From Achromobacter veterisilvae (lineage in GTDB: Bacteria > Pseudomonadota > Gammaproteobacteria > Burkholderiales > Burkholderiaceae_B), in NCBI RefSeq assembly GCF_900496975.1, contig NZ_UFQC01000007.1:1-64000 (forward strand): a stretch of DNA of 64,000 nucleotides, read 5' to 3'. Of this stretch, positions 45,144-53,324 are shown one piece after another. The first letter of the stretch is position 1. Each line of letters opens with the position of its first letter. The notes beneath the pieces were generated by a model. That model worked only from the letters and a program-made list of their open reading frames with translations. It did not search any database and had not been told where the DNA came from. A program made the translations under genes and the position numbers.

Positions 45144-46115
45144 TCACTGCACCGGCGGGATCTTCAATTTCTGGATCAGATCGCCCCAGCGCTGGCTTTC
45201 GCGCAGGGTGATCTCGCGCAGTTCCTCGGGACTGCTGCTGCGCGGCTGGTTGCCGATCTGCTGCATGGTCTGGACGAATTGCGGCGACGCCGTGATCTTG
45301 CGCAATGCGCCATTGAGCCTTTCCACCACCGGCGCCGGCGTGCCGGCCGGGGCAAAGACCGCATACCAGGTCTCTCCGACGATCTCGGGGTAGCCCAGTT
45401 CGGCGAACGTGGGCACATCGGGCAGCAGCGGCTGGCGCTGCGGGCTCAACACGGCGAGGGCGCGGTATTGCCCTGCGCGCACATTGGGCACGGCGCTGGT
45501 AAGCGCTTCCACGTTGGAATCGACCACGCCGCCTATCATGTCCACGGTGGCCGGCGAAGCGCCCTTGTAGTGCACCTGGGTCACGTCCACGCCCATGCCG
45601 GTGGCGGCCAGTTCGCCAAGCAGGTGCACCATGCTGCCCAGCCCGTTGGTGGCATTGTTGATCTTGCCCGGGTGGGCCTTGGCATAGGCGGCGTAATCGG
45701 CCACGGTCCGGGCGGGGAAATCTTTCTTCACCACGAAGGCGAACGGGACCGTCGCGATGGCGGAGACCGGCGCGAAGTCATCCAGGGTGTACGGCATCCG
45801 CGTCATCAGATGCGGAGTGACGGTGAAGGTGCTGCCGGACGACAGCAGCAAGGTGTAGCCATCCTTGGGCGCGCGGGCCACGAAGGTGGCGCCGATCATG
45901 CTGGACGCGCCGGCCTTGTTGTTCACGACAAAGGTCCCGCCCAATTCCTCGCCCAGTTGCATGGCGAGCTGCCGGCCCACCACGTCGCTGGTGCCGCCGG
46001 GCGGGAAAGGAATGACGAGCGTCACGGGTTTGTCGGGATAGCCAGGGGCGGCTTGCGCCAGCGGCGCGAGGCTGGCCAGGGCCACGAGGGCCCAGGCCGG
46101 AATGCGAACGGACAT
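45144..46115 (-). CDS. Bug-family periplasmic substrate-binding protein
   Basis: The 323-residue TctC/Bug protein has a signal peptide (1-22, ending AQA) and the family blocks YPDKPVTLVIPFPPGGTSD, VVNNKAGASSMIG and FAPAGTPAPVVERLNGAL. It is convergent with the PRISE gene and follows the cyclase gene on the minus strand (49-bp gap), so it forms the edge of the cluster. No TctAB partner is present. It may bind the same substrate as the cluster. Confidence 0.85.
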   Translation of the reverse strand: MSVRIPAWALVALASLAPLAQAAPGYPDKPVTLVIPFPPGGTSDVVGRQLAMQLGEELGGTFVVNNKAGASSMIGATFVARAPKDGYTLLLSSGSTFTVTPHLMTRMPYTLDDFAPVSAIATVPFAFVVKKDFPARTVADYAAYAKAHPGKINNATNGLGSMVHLLGELAATGMGVDVTQVHYKGASPATVDMIGGVVDSNVEALTSAVPNVRAGQYRALAVLSPQRQPLLPDVPTFAELGYPEIVGETWYAVFAPAGTPAPVVERLNGALRKITASPQFVQTMQQIGNQPRSSSPEELREITLRESQRWGDLIQKLKIPPVQ

Positions 46116-46164
46116 TGCGGTCTCCGGAAAGAGGCAGTGAAAGCCGGGGCGGCGCCCGGCGGCG

Positions 46165-47202
46165 CTAGACGGTGGCGACAGGCGTGACGGGCGACCCCAC
46201 GGCGCCGGGCAGGCGCAGGGGCGGAGCGGTCAACAGGAAGGTGCTGCGCCCATGCTCGCGCAGCCATTCCGCCAGTTCCGCGAAATACCAAAGCTCGCCA
46301 AGATGCAGCCCGAGTTTGAAGAGGCAATGCGCATGCAGGGGAAGGCCGGGATAGTGTTCGCCCTTGCCCGGCGTGGCCGGATAGGCCTCCACCGCGAAGT
46401 TGTCGGCGCAGATCGCCACGATGCCGGAGTCGGTGATCCATTGCAGCAGGCGTTCGTCGCGGCCGTCGAGCACGGCGCAGGAGCGCGCCAGCACGTCGCC
46501 ATCCGGCTGCTTGTTCATTTCGAGCACCAGATCGGCGAAACCCGTATAGAGACAGAGAAAATCGCCCGGCAGCACGGTGACGCCCTCCAGCGCCGCCATC
46601 AGTTCGTCGTAGCCCACCAGCGCGCGCTCGCGCCCGTAACGGCGTTCAAGATCGACCATCACGCCGCGCCCCTGGACGCCGGCGGTGGCCATGCGCTCGA
46701 TGCCGATGGCCTTGGCGCCCAGCCCGCTCTTGGCATCGTCCGGGCCGATCACTTCCAGCCCGCCGCGATAGCCGTTGTAGTAGACCTTCTCGGGAAGGCC
46801 GTCGCCATTGGCGTCGAACATCTGCCCGACATGGCCGAGCCCGTCCCATTGGGTCGAGTACTGCAGGAACATCAGGACCGCGTCGTCGGAGACGACATCG
46901 TTGAAGCAGGGGCAGACTTGCGATAGGCGGTAGTTGTAATTGTGGCCGTCGCCGCGCTTGTCGTACGAAAACTGCGGTTCCCGGCGATGCTGGAACAGCG
47001 TATTCCCGCCCGGGTAATCGAGCGGCAGGCTGAGGCAGAACGCCCGGCCCTCCTGGACCTCGCGAAACGCGCGCAAGCGCGTTTGGGGGGTCAGTAGATT
47101 CATGCGGCCAATCTGGTCGTCAGGACCGAAATCGCCCCAATTCGATCCCTCTGGGCGCTGCTTCCAACGGGGGGTATCCATATCTTTAGACATCCTTGCC
47201 AT
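46165..47202 (-). CDS. Cyclase-family hydrolase (kynurenine formamidase-like fold)
   Basis: This protein of about 345 residues belongs to the metal-dependent cyclase family (PF04199): NWGDFGPDDQIGRMNLLTP near the start, the metal-site segment QYSTQWDGLGHVGQ in place of the common HxGTHxDxPxH, and YPGLPLHAHCLFKLGLHLGE near the C-terminus. Members hydrolyse cyclic amides or esters, including kynurenine formamide and ring-opened catabolites. The start is uncertain: ATG 47202 was taken, with ATG 47193 and GTG 47259 possible. A TetR-type dyad lies 73-86 bp upstream, linking it to the main cluster. Confidence 0.75.
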   Translation of the reverse strand: MARMSKDMDTPRWKQRPEGSNWGDFGPDDQIGRMNLLTPQTRLRAFREVQEGRAFCLSLPLDYPGGNTLFQHRREPQFSYDKRGDGHNYNYRLSQVCPCFNDVVSDDAVLMFLQYSTQWDGLGHVGQMFDANGDGLPEKVYYNGYRGGLEVIGPDDAKSGLGAKAIGIERMATAGVQGRGVMVDLERRYGRERALVGYDELMAALEGVTVLPGDFLCLYTGFADLVLEMNKQPDGDVLARSCAVLDGRDERLLQWITDSGIVAICADNFAVEAYPATPGKGEHYPGLPLHAHCLFKLGLHLGELWYFAELAEWLREHGRSTFLLTAPPLRLPGAVGSPVTPVATV

Positions 47203-47274
47203 GGGTTGGTGAGCCTGTGTGTGTCCCCTTCGCGCGGTTGTCTCCTCCGCCGTGGTCACATCTTGGGATCAAAC

Positions 47275-47288
47275 ATACTATATGGTAT
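47275..47288. promoter_or_regulatory. Candidate TetR operator 3
   Basis: ATACT-ATAT-GGTAT matches the dyads at 39918 and 40016 with one mismatch in the left arm, 73 bp upstream of the cyclase start and inside an AT-rich promoter-like stretch. Confidence 0.6.
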
Positions 47289-47374
47289 GTATAGAAGTCA
47301 ATTCAATGAATGATATTGGATTAATGCCCTTTAAAAATAAGGATTTATTTCAGAAAATCGTGGATGAAAATTAA

Positions 47375-47388
47375 GTACCAATCGGTAT
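47375..47388. promoter_or_regulatory. Candidate TetR operator 4
   Basis: GTACC-AATC-GGTAT is 100 bp from operator 3, the same interval seen between operators 1 and 2 (98 bp). Paired sites at both promoter regions strengthen the case for a real regulon. Confidence 0.5.
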
Positions 47389-47506
47389 CTATTCGGGCGT
47401 TTTCATCATATTTGGCCTGCAAACGCGGTCGCGCCGGCCCACGCCCGCAAGGTATTCCGTGTCGCCGGACACGGCTTAGGCTGCGTCCGGTTTGCCTTTT
47501 TCGGAA

Positions 47507-47516
47507 AGTGATCACT
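47507..47516. promoter_or_regulatory. Palindrome AGTGATCACT in the abiE promoter zone
   Basis: A perfect 10-bp palindrome 76 bp upstream of abiEi, sharing TGATCA with the dyad at 47581-47605. It is a candidate second site for AbiEi autoregulation. Confidence 0.4.
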
Positions 47517-47580
47517 AAAAGTGCTCTTTTTTCTTTCCGATCAAACCATCGCCACTTGGCGAAAGTTTATATAAAGTGTA

Positions 47581-47605
47581 TTTTGATCACTATGAATGAT
47601 CAAAA
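47581..47605. promoter_or_regulatory. Inverted repeat over the abiEi start codon
   Basis: TTTTGATCA (47581-47589) and TGATCAAAA (47597-47605) are perfect 9-bp arms around the abiEi ATG at 47592. AbiEi antitoxins are known to repress their own promoter through inverted repeats. Binding here would also block translation initiation if the repeat folds in mRNA. Confidence 0.6.
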
Positions 47606-48413
47606 AAAAGGAAAACTAAACCTCCTGCTGACCGAACTGGGCGACACCAGCTTGGTGTCGAGTCGCTGGCTGCATGCTCACGGCTATTCCAACAGCCTCG
47701 TCGCGCGCTATGTGAGCAGCGGCTGGCTGGTGTCGCCCGCACGCGGCGTCTACCTACGCAAGGGTGGGCGCCTGCAATGGGAAGGCGCGGTTCGCAGCCT
47801 ACAGACCAGGGAGGACCTGCGACTGCACGTGGGAGGCCGCTATGCGCTCAGTCTGCAAGGGCATGAACACTACCTGCGTCTGGGCGAAGCCGGCACGATC
47901 ACCCTATATGGAGGGAAGAGGCCGCCGGCCTGGCTGGGCAAGCTGCCCTTGGCGCAGCGCTTCGAGTATCTAGGCAAAGGGCCATTCGATTGGCTGCCCG
48001 CGTCCTTCGCGGTGGAGAACTCCGAGGCGACATTGTCCGAACGGGGCCTGATGCGGCATCAGGCGGCACCCGGCGCCGATGCCTTGATCTGTTCCACCGC
48101 GGAACGGGCCATACTGGAACTGTGCGGCGACGTCTCGGACGCAGCCTTGATTTACGAGGTAGATGCATTGATGCAGGCCATGACCACCCTCCGGCCGCAG
48201 CGGGTCGGCCTGTTATTGCGCCATTGCCGCAGCATCAAGGCCAAACGGCTGTTCTTGGCGCTTGCCGAGCGCCATCGGCATGCGTGGCTGCCGCAAGTGC
48301 CGATGGATGGCGTCGATCTGGGGCGGGGGAAGCGCGCGCTGGTGCCTGGCGGCCGCCTGCATCCGATCTACCAGATCACCTTGCCAGGAGACCTCGATGA
48401 GCACTTGGCTTGA
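47592..48413 (+). CDS. abiEi: AbiEi-family antitoxin (type IV toxin-antitoxin, transcriptional regulator)
   Basis: The 273-residue protein begins with an AbiEi-type winged helix (SSRWLHAHGYSNSLVARYVSSGWLVSPARGVYL, about residues 22-54, in two blocks), followed by the C-terminal antitoxin domain. AbiEi represses its own promoter and counteracts the AbiEii nucleotidyltransferase without binding it directly. The start was set at ATG 47592, after an AT-rich leader. The stop overlaps the toxin start by 17 bp. Base composition of the leader is clearly lower in GC than nearby genes, which fits acquisition by transfer. Confidence 0.85.
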   Translation: MNDQKKGKLNLLLTELGDTSLVSSRWLHAHGYSNSLVARYVSSGWLVSPARGVYLRKGGRLQWEGAVRSLQTREDLRLHVGGRYALSLQGHEHYLRLGEAGTITLYGGKRPPAWLGKLPLAQRFEYLGKGPFDWLPASFAVENSEATLSERGLMRHQAAPGADALICSTAERAILELCGDVSDAALIYEVDALMQAMTTLRPQRVGLLLRHCRSIKAKRLFLALAERHRHAWLPQVPMDGVDLGRGKRALVPGGRLHPIYQITLPGDLDEHLA

Positions 48414-49353
48414 CCACTGGGACAGGCGCTACATCGATCGGGTACGGCTGCTGGTCGAAATTCTGCCAGCGCTGGCGCATGAGCCTCGCTTCGCGCTCAA
48501 AGGCGGCACGGCGATCAACCTGTTCGAGCACGATCTGCCTCGATTGTCGGTGGACATCGATCTGGCCTGGCTGCCCGCGCACGACTATGCGGAGGACGCA
48601 AAGCTCATAGCCGACGCGCTGGGCCGGCTGGCCGATGTGCTGCGCGCCCGGCCTCTGCAACTGCAGGTTCAATTGTCGGCGAGCGAGGGCGCAAGCGCCA
48701 CACGGCTGGTGGCCAGTCGCGGGCGCGCCCGGGTGCAAATCGAGACGACGCCGGTGATGCGCGGCACAGTGCATCCCGCGCGGAACATGGTGGTACGGCC
48801 GAAGGTGGAAGATGCGTTCGGTTTCGCCTCCGCACAAGTGCTGGACTTCGCCGATCTCTATGCTGGCAAGCTGGCTGCGGCATTGTCGAGACAGCACCCT
48901 CGCGATCTTTTCGATGTTGGCTTGCTGCTGGAAGACGAACGGGCGGATCAGAGACTCTGGCGGACGTTTCTCGTCTACCTGACTTGCAGCCCCAAGCCCG
49001 CCTGCGAAATGCTGGCGCCCCGCATACCCGCAGATTTTGCAGCGACCTTCGATGCGCACTTCAGGGGCATGACGACTGAACCCATCGAAGCTCAAGCCTT
49101 GCTGGACATCCATGCGCGACTGTTATCGCGTGTAGCCGGATGGCTGGACGAGCCGTCGTGCGCGTTTCTACGATCCATCGAGGATGAGCGGCCTGACTTC
49201 AATCTGATCGGCCTTCCGCGCGCGGCCGAACTGCCCGCCGTGCGGCGCAAGCTGCAAAATCTCGCCCAGCGCACCGGCGCCAAGCGCGCGACGGATCGAA
49301 TCCTGTTGGAAGAAACGCTGGCGCGGATCGTGGGCGCCAAATCGTTGAGTTGA
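48397..49353 (+). CDS. abiEii: AbiEii-family nucleotidyltransferase toxin
   Basis: The 318-residue protein has the conserved motifs of the AbiEii/DUF1814 nucleotidyltransferase toxins: KGGTAINLF (35-43), SVDIDLAWL with Asp53 and Asp55, YAGKLAAALSRQHPRD with Lys158, and LFDV with Asp173. Relatives transfer nucleotides to tRNA or bind GTP and arrest growth reversibly, giving phage abortive infection or plasmid stabilisation. All core residues are present, so the toxin appears intact. It is translationally coupled to abiEi. Confidence 0.88.
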   Translation: MSTWLDHWDRRYIDRVRLLVEILPALAHEPRFALKGGTAINLFEHDLPRLSVDIDLAWLPAHDYAEDAKLIADALGRLADVLRARPLQLQVQLSASEGASATRLVASRGRARVQIETTPVMRGTVHPARNMVVRPKVEDAFGFASAQVLDFADLYAGKLAAALSRQHPRDLFDVGLLLEDERADQRLWRTFLVYLTCSPKPACEMLAPRIPADFAATFDAHFRGMTTEPIEAQALLDIHARLLSRVAGWLDEPSCAFLRSIEDERPDFNLIGLPRAAELPAVRRKLQNLAQRTGAKRATDRILLEETLARIVGAKSLS

Positions 49354-49370
49354 CCAGCCCCTCATTGACC

Positions 49371-49389
49371 TACGGCAATGCCGTATAAT
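49371..49389 (+). promoter_or_regulatory. Dyad overlapping a TATAAT box before the HTH gene
   Basis: TACGGC-AAT-GCCGTA (49371-49385) overlaps TATAAT at 49384-49389, about 90 bp upstream of the HTH gene. A dyad over a -10 box is the usual layout for antitoxin autorepression. No good -35 at 17 bp was found. Confidence 0.45.
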
Positions 49390-49477
49390 TCAAAATTCGC
49401 CTTCGCCGCCATCATGGCGCGACGGCCTGAACCCCCGGGAAGCCACGCACAGGCGCCACCCGACTTTTGAACGAGCC

Positions 49478-49735
49478 ATGAAGAATGCAGCCCCGACGGC
49501 GCGCAGCGTACGGTGGCAGGCATCGCATATCAGCGAAGCACGCAGCCGCGTGGGCCTGCCGCAGACGGATTTCGCTGAACTGCTGGGCGTAAGCGTGCGC
49601 ACTCTGCAAGATTGGGAACAAGGACGGCGCAACCCCTCGGGCGCGGCGAAGACCCTGCTGCAGGTGGCAATGCTGCACCCAGAGACCCTGCGAGAGCTGC
49701 GCCCGTGGCGCGCCAGCGAGCACGCCGAATCCTGA
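49478..49735 (+). CDS. Small XRE/HigA-like helix-turn-helix protein
   Basis: The 85-residue protein is one HTH domain: SEARSRVGLPQTDFAELLG, SVRTLQDWEQGRRNPSGAA and a short helical tail. This layout matches HigA2/NadS-type antitoxins, which normally accompany a RelE-like toxin upstream. No toxin frame is found in the 124 bp between abiEii and this gene, so it is either an orphan antitoxin or a stand-alone regulator. A dyad over a -10 box suggests it controls itself. It ends before a strong terminator. Confidence 0.75.
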   Translation: MKNAAPTARSVRWQASHISEARSRVGLPQTDFAELLGVSVRTLQDWEQGRRNPSGAAKTLLQVAMLHPETLRELRPWRASEHAES

Positions 49736-49777
49736 AGCCCGCCGCCCCGGCATCGCCCGACACGAACAACACATCCG

Positions 49778-49807
49778 CCGCGCGACACGTTCGCCGCGCG
49801 GTTTTTT
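49778..49807 (+). terminator. Rho-independent terminator before rimO
   Basis: CCGCGCG (49778-49784) pairs with CGCGCGG (49795-49801) and is followed by TTTTTT at 49802-49807. It ends the HTH transcript 11 bp before the rimO start, so rimO may need its own promoter or readthrough. Confidence 0.75.
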
Positions 49808-49818
49808 GGTGAACGACA

Positions 49819-51252
49819 TTGGAAATCCTCGAAACCTCCCGGCCCGGCAAGGGCCCCGGCAAGGCCACCGGCGCTGACGCGAACGCGTCCGCCGCCTCCA
49901 CCCTGGCCGACACCATCGCCGCCGCCAACGCCAACGGCCGAACCCCACGCGTGGGGTTCGTTTCCCTGGGCTGTCCGAAAGCCCTGGTCGACTCCGAACG
50001 CATCCTGACCCAATTGCGCACCGAAGGATACGAAGTCACGCCCGAATACGATGACGCGGACGTCGTCGTCGTCAACACCTGCGGCTTCATCGACAGCGCC
50101 AAGGCGGAGTCGCTGGAAGCCATCGGCGAGGCCCTGGCCGAAAACGGCAAGGTCATCGTCACCGGCTGCATGGGCGTGGAGGAATCGGTGATCCGCAGCG
50201 TGCACCCCAGCGTGCTGGCGGTGACCGGCCCGCAGCAATACGAAGAGGTCGTGCGCGCCGTGCACGACGCCGCGCCGCCCAGGAAGGACCACAATCCCTA
50301 CCTGGACCTGGTGCCGCCGCAAGGCGTGAAGCTCACGCCGCGCCACTACGCCTACCTGAAGATTTCGGAAGGCTGCAACCACCGCTGCAGCTTCTGCATC
50401 ATCCCGTCCATGCGCGGCGACCTGGTCAGCCGTCCGGTGGGCGACGTATTGAGCGAGGCCGAACGCCTGGTCAAGGCCGGCGTCAAGGAACTGCTGGTGA
50501 TCTCGCAGGACACCAGCGCCTACGGCGTGGACGTCAAGTACCGCAGCGGCTTCTGGAACGGCCGTCCTGTGAAGACCCGCATGACCGAGCTCTGTACGGC
50601 CTTGTCCGAAATGGGCGTGTGGACGCGCCTGCACTACGTCTATCCGTATCCGCACGTGGACGAAGTGATTCCGCTCATGGCCGAGGGCAAGATCCTGCCT
50701 TACCTGGACATTCCGTTCCAGCACGCCAGCCCGCGCATCCTGAAGGCCATGAAGCGTCCGGCCTTCGAGGACAAGACCCTGGCCCGCATCAAGCGCTGGC
50801 GCGAGATCTGTCCGGACCTGACGATCCGCTCGACCTTCATCGTGGGCTTCCCCGGCGAGACCGAGGAAGACTTCCAGTACCTGCTGGACTGGATGCAGGA
50901 AGCGCAACTGGACCGCGTGGGCTGTTTCCAGTATTCGCCGGTGGAAGGCGCGCCCGCGAACCTGCTGGACAACCCGGTGCCGGACGAGGTCAAGCAGGAG
51001 CGCTGGGAGCGCTTCATGGAATTGCAGCAATCCATCTCGGCCGCGCGCCTCGCACGGAAGGTCGGCCGCGAGATCGACGTGCTGATCGACGAAGTGGACG
51101 AAGACGGCGCCGTGGGCCGCAGCGCCGGCGACGCGCCCGAGATCGACGGCTGCGTCTACGTCAGCTCGGACAAGCCGCTGAAGGCCGGCGACATGGTGCG
51201 CGCGCGCGTCACCGAGTCCGACGAATACGACCTCTGGGCCGACGCGGTCTGA
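49819..51252 (+). CDS. rimO: Ribosomal protein S12 methylthiotransferase RimO
   Basis: The 477-residue radical-SAM enzyme adds a methylthio group to the beta carbon of an aspartate in ribosomal protein S12. It has an N-terminal UPF0004 domain with cysteines in [22 protein letters not shown] and VTGCMGVEE, the radical-SAM motif CNHRCSFC, and a C-terminal TRAM domain ending [10 protein letters not shown]. The TTG start at 49819, after GGTGA, adds about 43 low-complexity residues before the conserved core; no later ATG is suitable. It follows the terminator at 49778. Confidence 0.93.
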   Translation: MEILETSRPGKGPGKATGADANASAASTLADTIAAANANGRTPRVGFVSLGCPKALVDSERILTQLRTEGYEVTPEYDDADVVVVNTCGFIDSAKAESLEAIGEALAENGKVIVTGCMGVEESVIRSVHPSVLAVTGPQQYEEVVRAVHDAAPPRKDHNPYLDLVPPQGVKLTPRHYAYLKISEGCNHRCSFCIIPSMRGDLVSRPVGDVLSEAERLVKAGVKELLVISQDTSAYGVDVKYRSGFWNGRPVKTRMTELCTALSEMGVWTRLHYVYPYPHVDEVIPLMAEGKILPYLDIPFQHASPRILKAMKRPAFEDKTLARIKRWREICPDLTIRSTFIVGFPGETEEDFQYLLDWMQEAQLDRVGCFQYSPVEGAPANLLDNPVPDEVKQERWERFMELQQSISAARLARKVGREIDVLIDEVDEDGAVGRSAGDAPEIDGCVYVSSDKPLKAGDMVRARVTESDEYDLWADAV

Positions 51253-51260
51253 ATTCGCCC

Positions 51261-51294
51261 GCGGGGCTCAGGCTTCCAGCAGCTTCAGCCCCGC
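51261..51294. terminator. Inverted repeat between convergent rimO and the ferritin-like gene
   Basis: GCGGGGCT (51261-51268) and AGCCCCGC (51287-51294) can pair around an 18-nt loop between two convergent genes. There is no T-run, so it is a modest candidate for bidirectional termination. Confidence 0.4.
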
Positions 51295-51305
51295 CACGCC
51301 GCCCG

Positions 51306-51866
51306 CTAGCGGCGGGCCAGGAAGTCCGACATATCGTCGGCGTGCTCCTCTTCCACGGCCAGTATCTCTTCCAGCAAACGACGCGTGGTGGAGTCCTGCT
51401 CGCCGACGTAGTCGATCATCTGCCGATAGCTGTCGATGGCGATGCGCTCGGCGATTAGGTTTTCCCGGATCATCTCCTCCAGCGATCCGCCTTCGACGTA
51501 CTCGGAATGGCTGCGATCGAGCAAGCCCTTGGGAGACAGGTCGGGTTCGCCGCCCAGTTGCACGATGCGCTCCGACAGCCGGTCCGCGTGCTCCTGTTCC
51601 TGCGCGGCATGTTCGGCGAATTCCGCCGCCACGGGCTCGGCGTTCAAGCCCCGGGCCATGAAGTAGTGGCGCTTGTAGCGCAGCACACAGACGATCTCGG
51701 TGGCCAGCGCTTCGTTGAGCAGCTTCAGCACGGCCTGCCGGTCCGCGCGATAGGTGCCGGTCACCGCTCCGGATTCGATGTCCTTGCGCGCCTTCGCGCG
51801 TATCGCCTTCACGTCCATCTCGAACGGGCGGCTCGCCTGCGTTTGGGTACGGGTTGCTTGTTCCAT
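51306..51866 (-). CDS. Ferritin-like/bacterioferritin-type diiron protein
   Basis: The 186-residue four-helix protein has the diiron ligands in order: Glu in NEALATEIVCVLRYKRH, the EQEH pair in AAQEQEHADRL, Glu in NLIAERIAIDSY, and EEEH in AVEEEHADDM. It probably oxidises and stores iron or protects DNA and proteins from oxidative damage, like bacterioferritin or the DUF892/Dps-like groups. No heme-ligand methionine can be assigned with confidence. ATG 51866 follows GAGGAG. It is convergent with rimO and divergent from the LOG-family gene. Confidence 0.85.
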   Translation of the reverse strand: MEQATRTQTQASRPFEMDVKAIRAKARKDIESGAVTGTYRADRQAVLKLLNEALATEIVCVLRYKRHYFMARGLNAEPVAAEFAEHAAQEQEHADRLSERIVQLGGEPDLSPKGLLDRSHSEYVEGGSLEEMIRENLIAERIAIDSYRQMIDYVGEQDSTTRRLLEEILAVEEEHADDMSDFLARR

Positions 51867-52089
51867 ATCGTGGCTCCTCTTGGTTGAGTCAAAGCACTGC
51901 GACACTGGGCTTCCAGTCGTTCCGAACAACCCAGTCTACCGATCGTGGCGGAACATGCTGTGTCCAAACATTGCCCCCGACCCCCAATACGGCGGCGGCC
52001 GAAACCGTTTCCGAACCTTGCGTAAACTATGGGCTTCCCGAAAACCCGTGAAGCAATCTGTAACGGGGAAAAGCCTTACCCGAACGTTT

Positions 52090-52677
52090 ATGACTCTGAA
52101 GAATATTTGCGTGTATTGCGGCTCGAACCCCGGCTCCCGTCCGGAGTACATCGAACAGGCCCGCGTGCTGGCCAGGGAACTGGTCCGGCGCGATCTGGGG
52201 CTGGTGTACGGCGGCTCGGTGGTCGGCATCATGGGCGTGGTGGCCAATGAAGTGCTGGCCGGCGGCGGACGCGTGATCGGCGTGATCCCGGAACTGCTGT
52301 TGAAGAAAGAACATGCGCACCGCGGCCTGACCGAACTGCACCTGGTGCAGGACATGCACGAGCGCAAGGCCATGATGATCGAAAAGGCCGACGGCTTCAT
52401 CGCGCTGCCCGGCGGCGCCGGCACGCTGGAAGAGTTCTTCGAAGTCTGGACCTGGGCGCAGTTGAACATGCACCAGAAGCCCTGCGGACTGCTGAACATC
52501 GCGGGCTACTACGATGCGCTGGTCCAGTTCGTGGATCACGCCGTCGAAGAAGAATTCATCCGCCCCCAGCATCGCGACATGCTGGTGGTGGAAGACGACC
52601 CCGCCCTGCTGCTGGATCGCTACGCCATCTACGAGCCGCCCAACGTCTCGAAGTGGTTCGATCCGGTCAAGGCCTGA
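52090..52677 (+). CDS. LOG-family nucleoside-monophosphate phosphoribohydrolase (TIGR00730)
   Basis: The 195-residue protein has the Lonely Guy signature: CVYCGSNPGS at the start, LVYGGSVVGIMG, and the catalytic PGGAGTLEEFFEVWTW block near 107-122. LOG proteins split nucleoside 5'-monophosphates into base plus ribose 5-phosphate; some form cytokinins and others act in purine turnover. ATG 52090 begins MTLKNICVYCG; the ribosome site is weak. The function in a non-plant bacterium is probably housekeeping. Confidence 0.88.
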   Translation: MTLKNICVYCGSNPGSRPEYIEQARVLARELVRRDLGLVYGGSVVGIMGVVANEVLAGGGRVIGVIPELLLKKEHAHRGLTELHLVQDMHERKAMMIEKADGFIALPGGAGTLEEFFEVWTWAQLNMHQKPCGLLNIAGYYDALVQFVDHAVEEEFIRPQHRDMLVVEDDPALLLDRYAIYEPPNVSKWFDPVKA

Positions 52678-52719
52678 CGCGGCCCGCCCCCGAGAAGCCT
52701 CTTAACGGAAGCCCTTGCG

Positions 52720-53286
52720 ATGTCCATCGAAGCATTGCCCCCCTCCAGCACCGAATCCGTACTGCGCGACTATTTCCACGCCAAGGACGAGAACCGCCCG
52801 CACTACATGGCGCGCGCGTTCGCGCCCGACGCGGTGCTGAAGATGGCCCTGCGCACGCAAGCCATCGCCTTCCCTCCCGAATCGCACGGCCTGGCCGCCA
52901 TCGCCGATACGCTCGTGCGCAAGTTCGGCCAGACTTACGAAAACGTCTACACGTTCTACCTGTCGCGGCCCGAGCCCGGCGTCCGCCTGCCCGGCTACCG
53001 GTGCGACTGGATCGTCGGCATGACCGAAAAAGCCACGGGCAACGTGCGCGTGGGCTGCGGACGGTACGACTGGGAATTCCAGGAAGCGCCCTATCGCGCC
53101 TCCAGTCTGGTCATCACCATCGAAACCATGGTGAGCCTGCCGGCGGCGGACGCGGAAGCGGTCTTCGGCTGGCTACTGGCACTGGACTACCCCTGGACGA
53201 ACGCCGCCCGCGTCGTGGCCACCGCGCCGCCGCTTGAAGCCCTGGCGCCGGTCGTGCACTATCTGCTCCATCCCAACGGCGTCTAG
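52720..53286 (+). CDS. Uncharacterised protein with NTF2/SnoaL-like features
   Basis: The 188-residue protein is not recognised as a named family. The N-terminal half has the layout of an NTF2/SnoaL-like cone (VLRDYFHAKDENRPHYMARAFAPDAVLKM, in two stretches), followed by a beta-rich middle with several Trp, Tyr and Cys residues, and no signal peptide. Typical roles of such folds are small-molecule binding or polar isomerisation. It lies 42 bp after the LOG gene and 38 bp before a phosphatase gene, probably in one operon. Confidence 0.6.
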   Translation: MSIEALPPSSTESVLRDYFHAKDENRPHYMARAFAPDAVLKMALRTQAIAFPPESHGLAAIADTLVRKFGQTYENVYTFYLSRPEPGVRLPGYRCDWIVGMTEKATGNVRVGCGRYDWEFQEAPYRASSLVITIETMVSLPAADAEAVFGWLLALDYPWTNAARVVATAPPLEALAPVVHYLLHPNGV

Positions 53287-53324
53287 CCTCGACGCCGGCG
53301 CCGGCCGAGCATTGGATTCCTCAC

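Larger units (their letters stand above)
47203..47591. other. AT-rich intergenic region between the catabolic cluster and abiE
   Basis: This 389-bp region holds two TetR-type dyads (47275 and 47375), a GC-rich interlude near 47420-47490, and an AT-rich abiE promoter zone with the palindromes at 47507 and 47581. No convincing gene is present. An open frame that runs into abiEi from 47364 is an extension without family features. Confidence 0.6.

Noticed and set aside
52029-52250. A 73-codon frame overlapping the start of the LOG-family gene
   Set aside because: It is out of frame with the conserved LOG sequence and has no family match; it is most likely chance.
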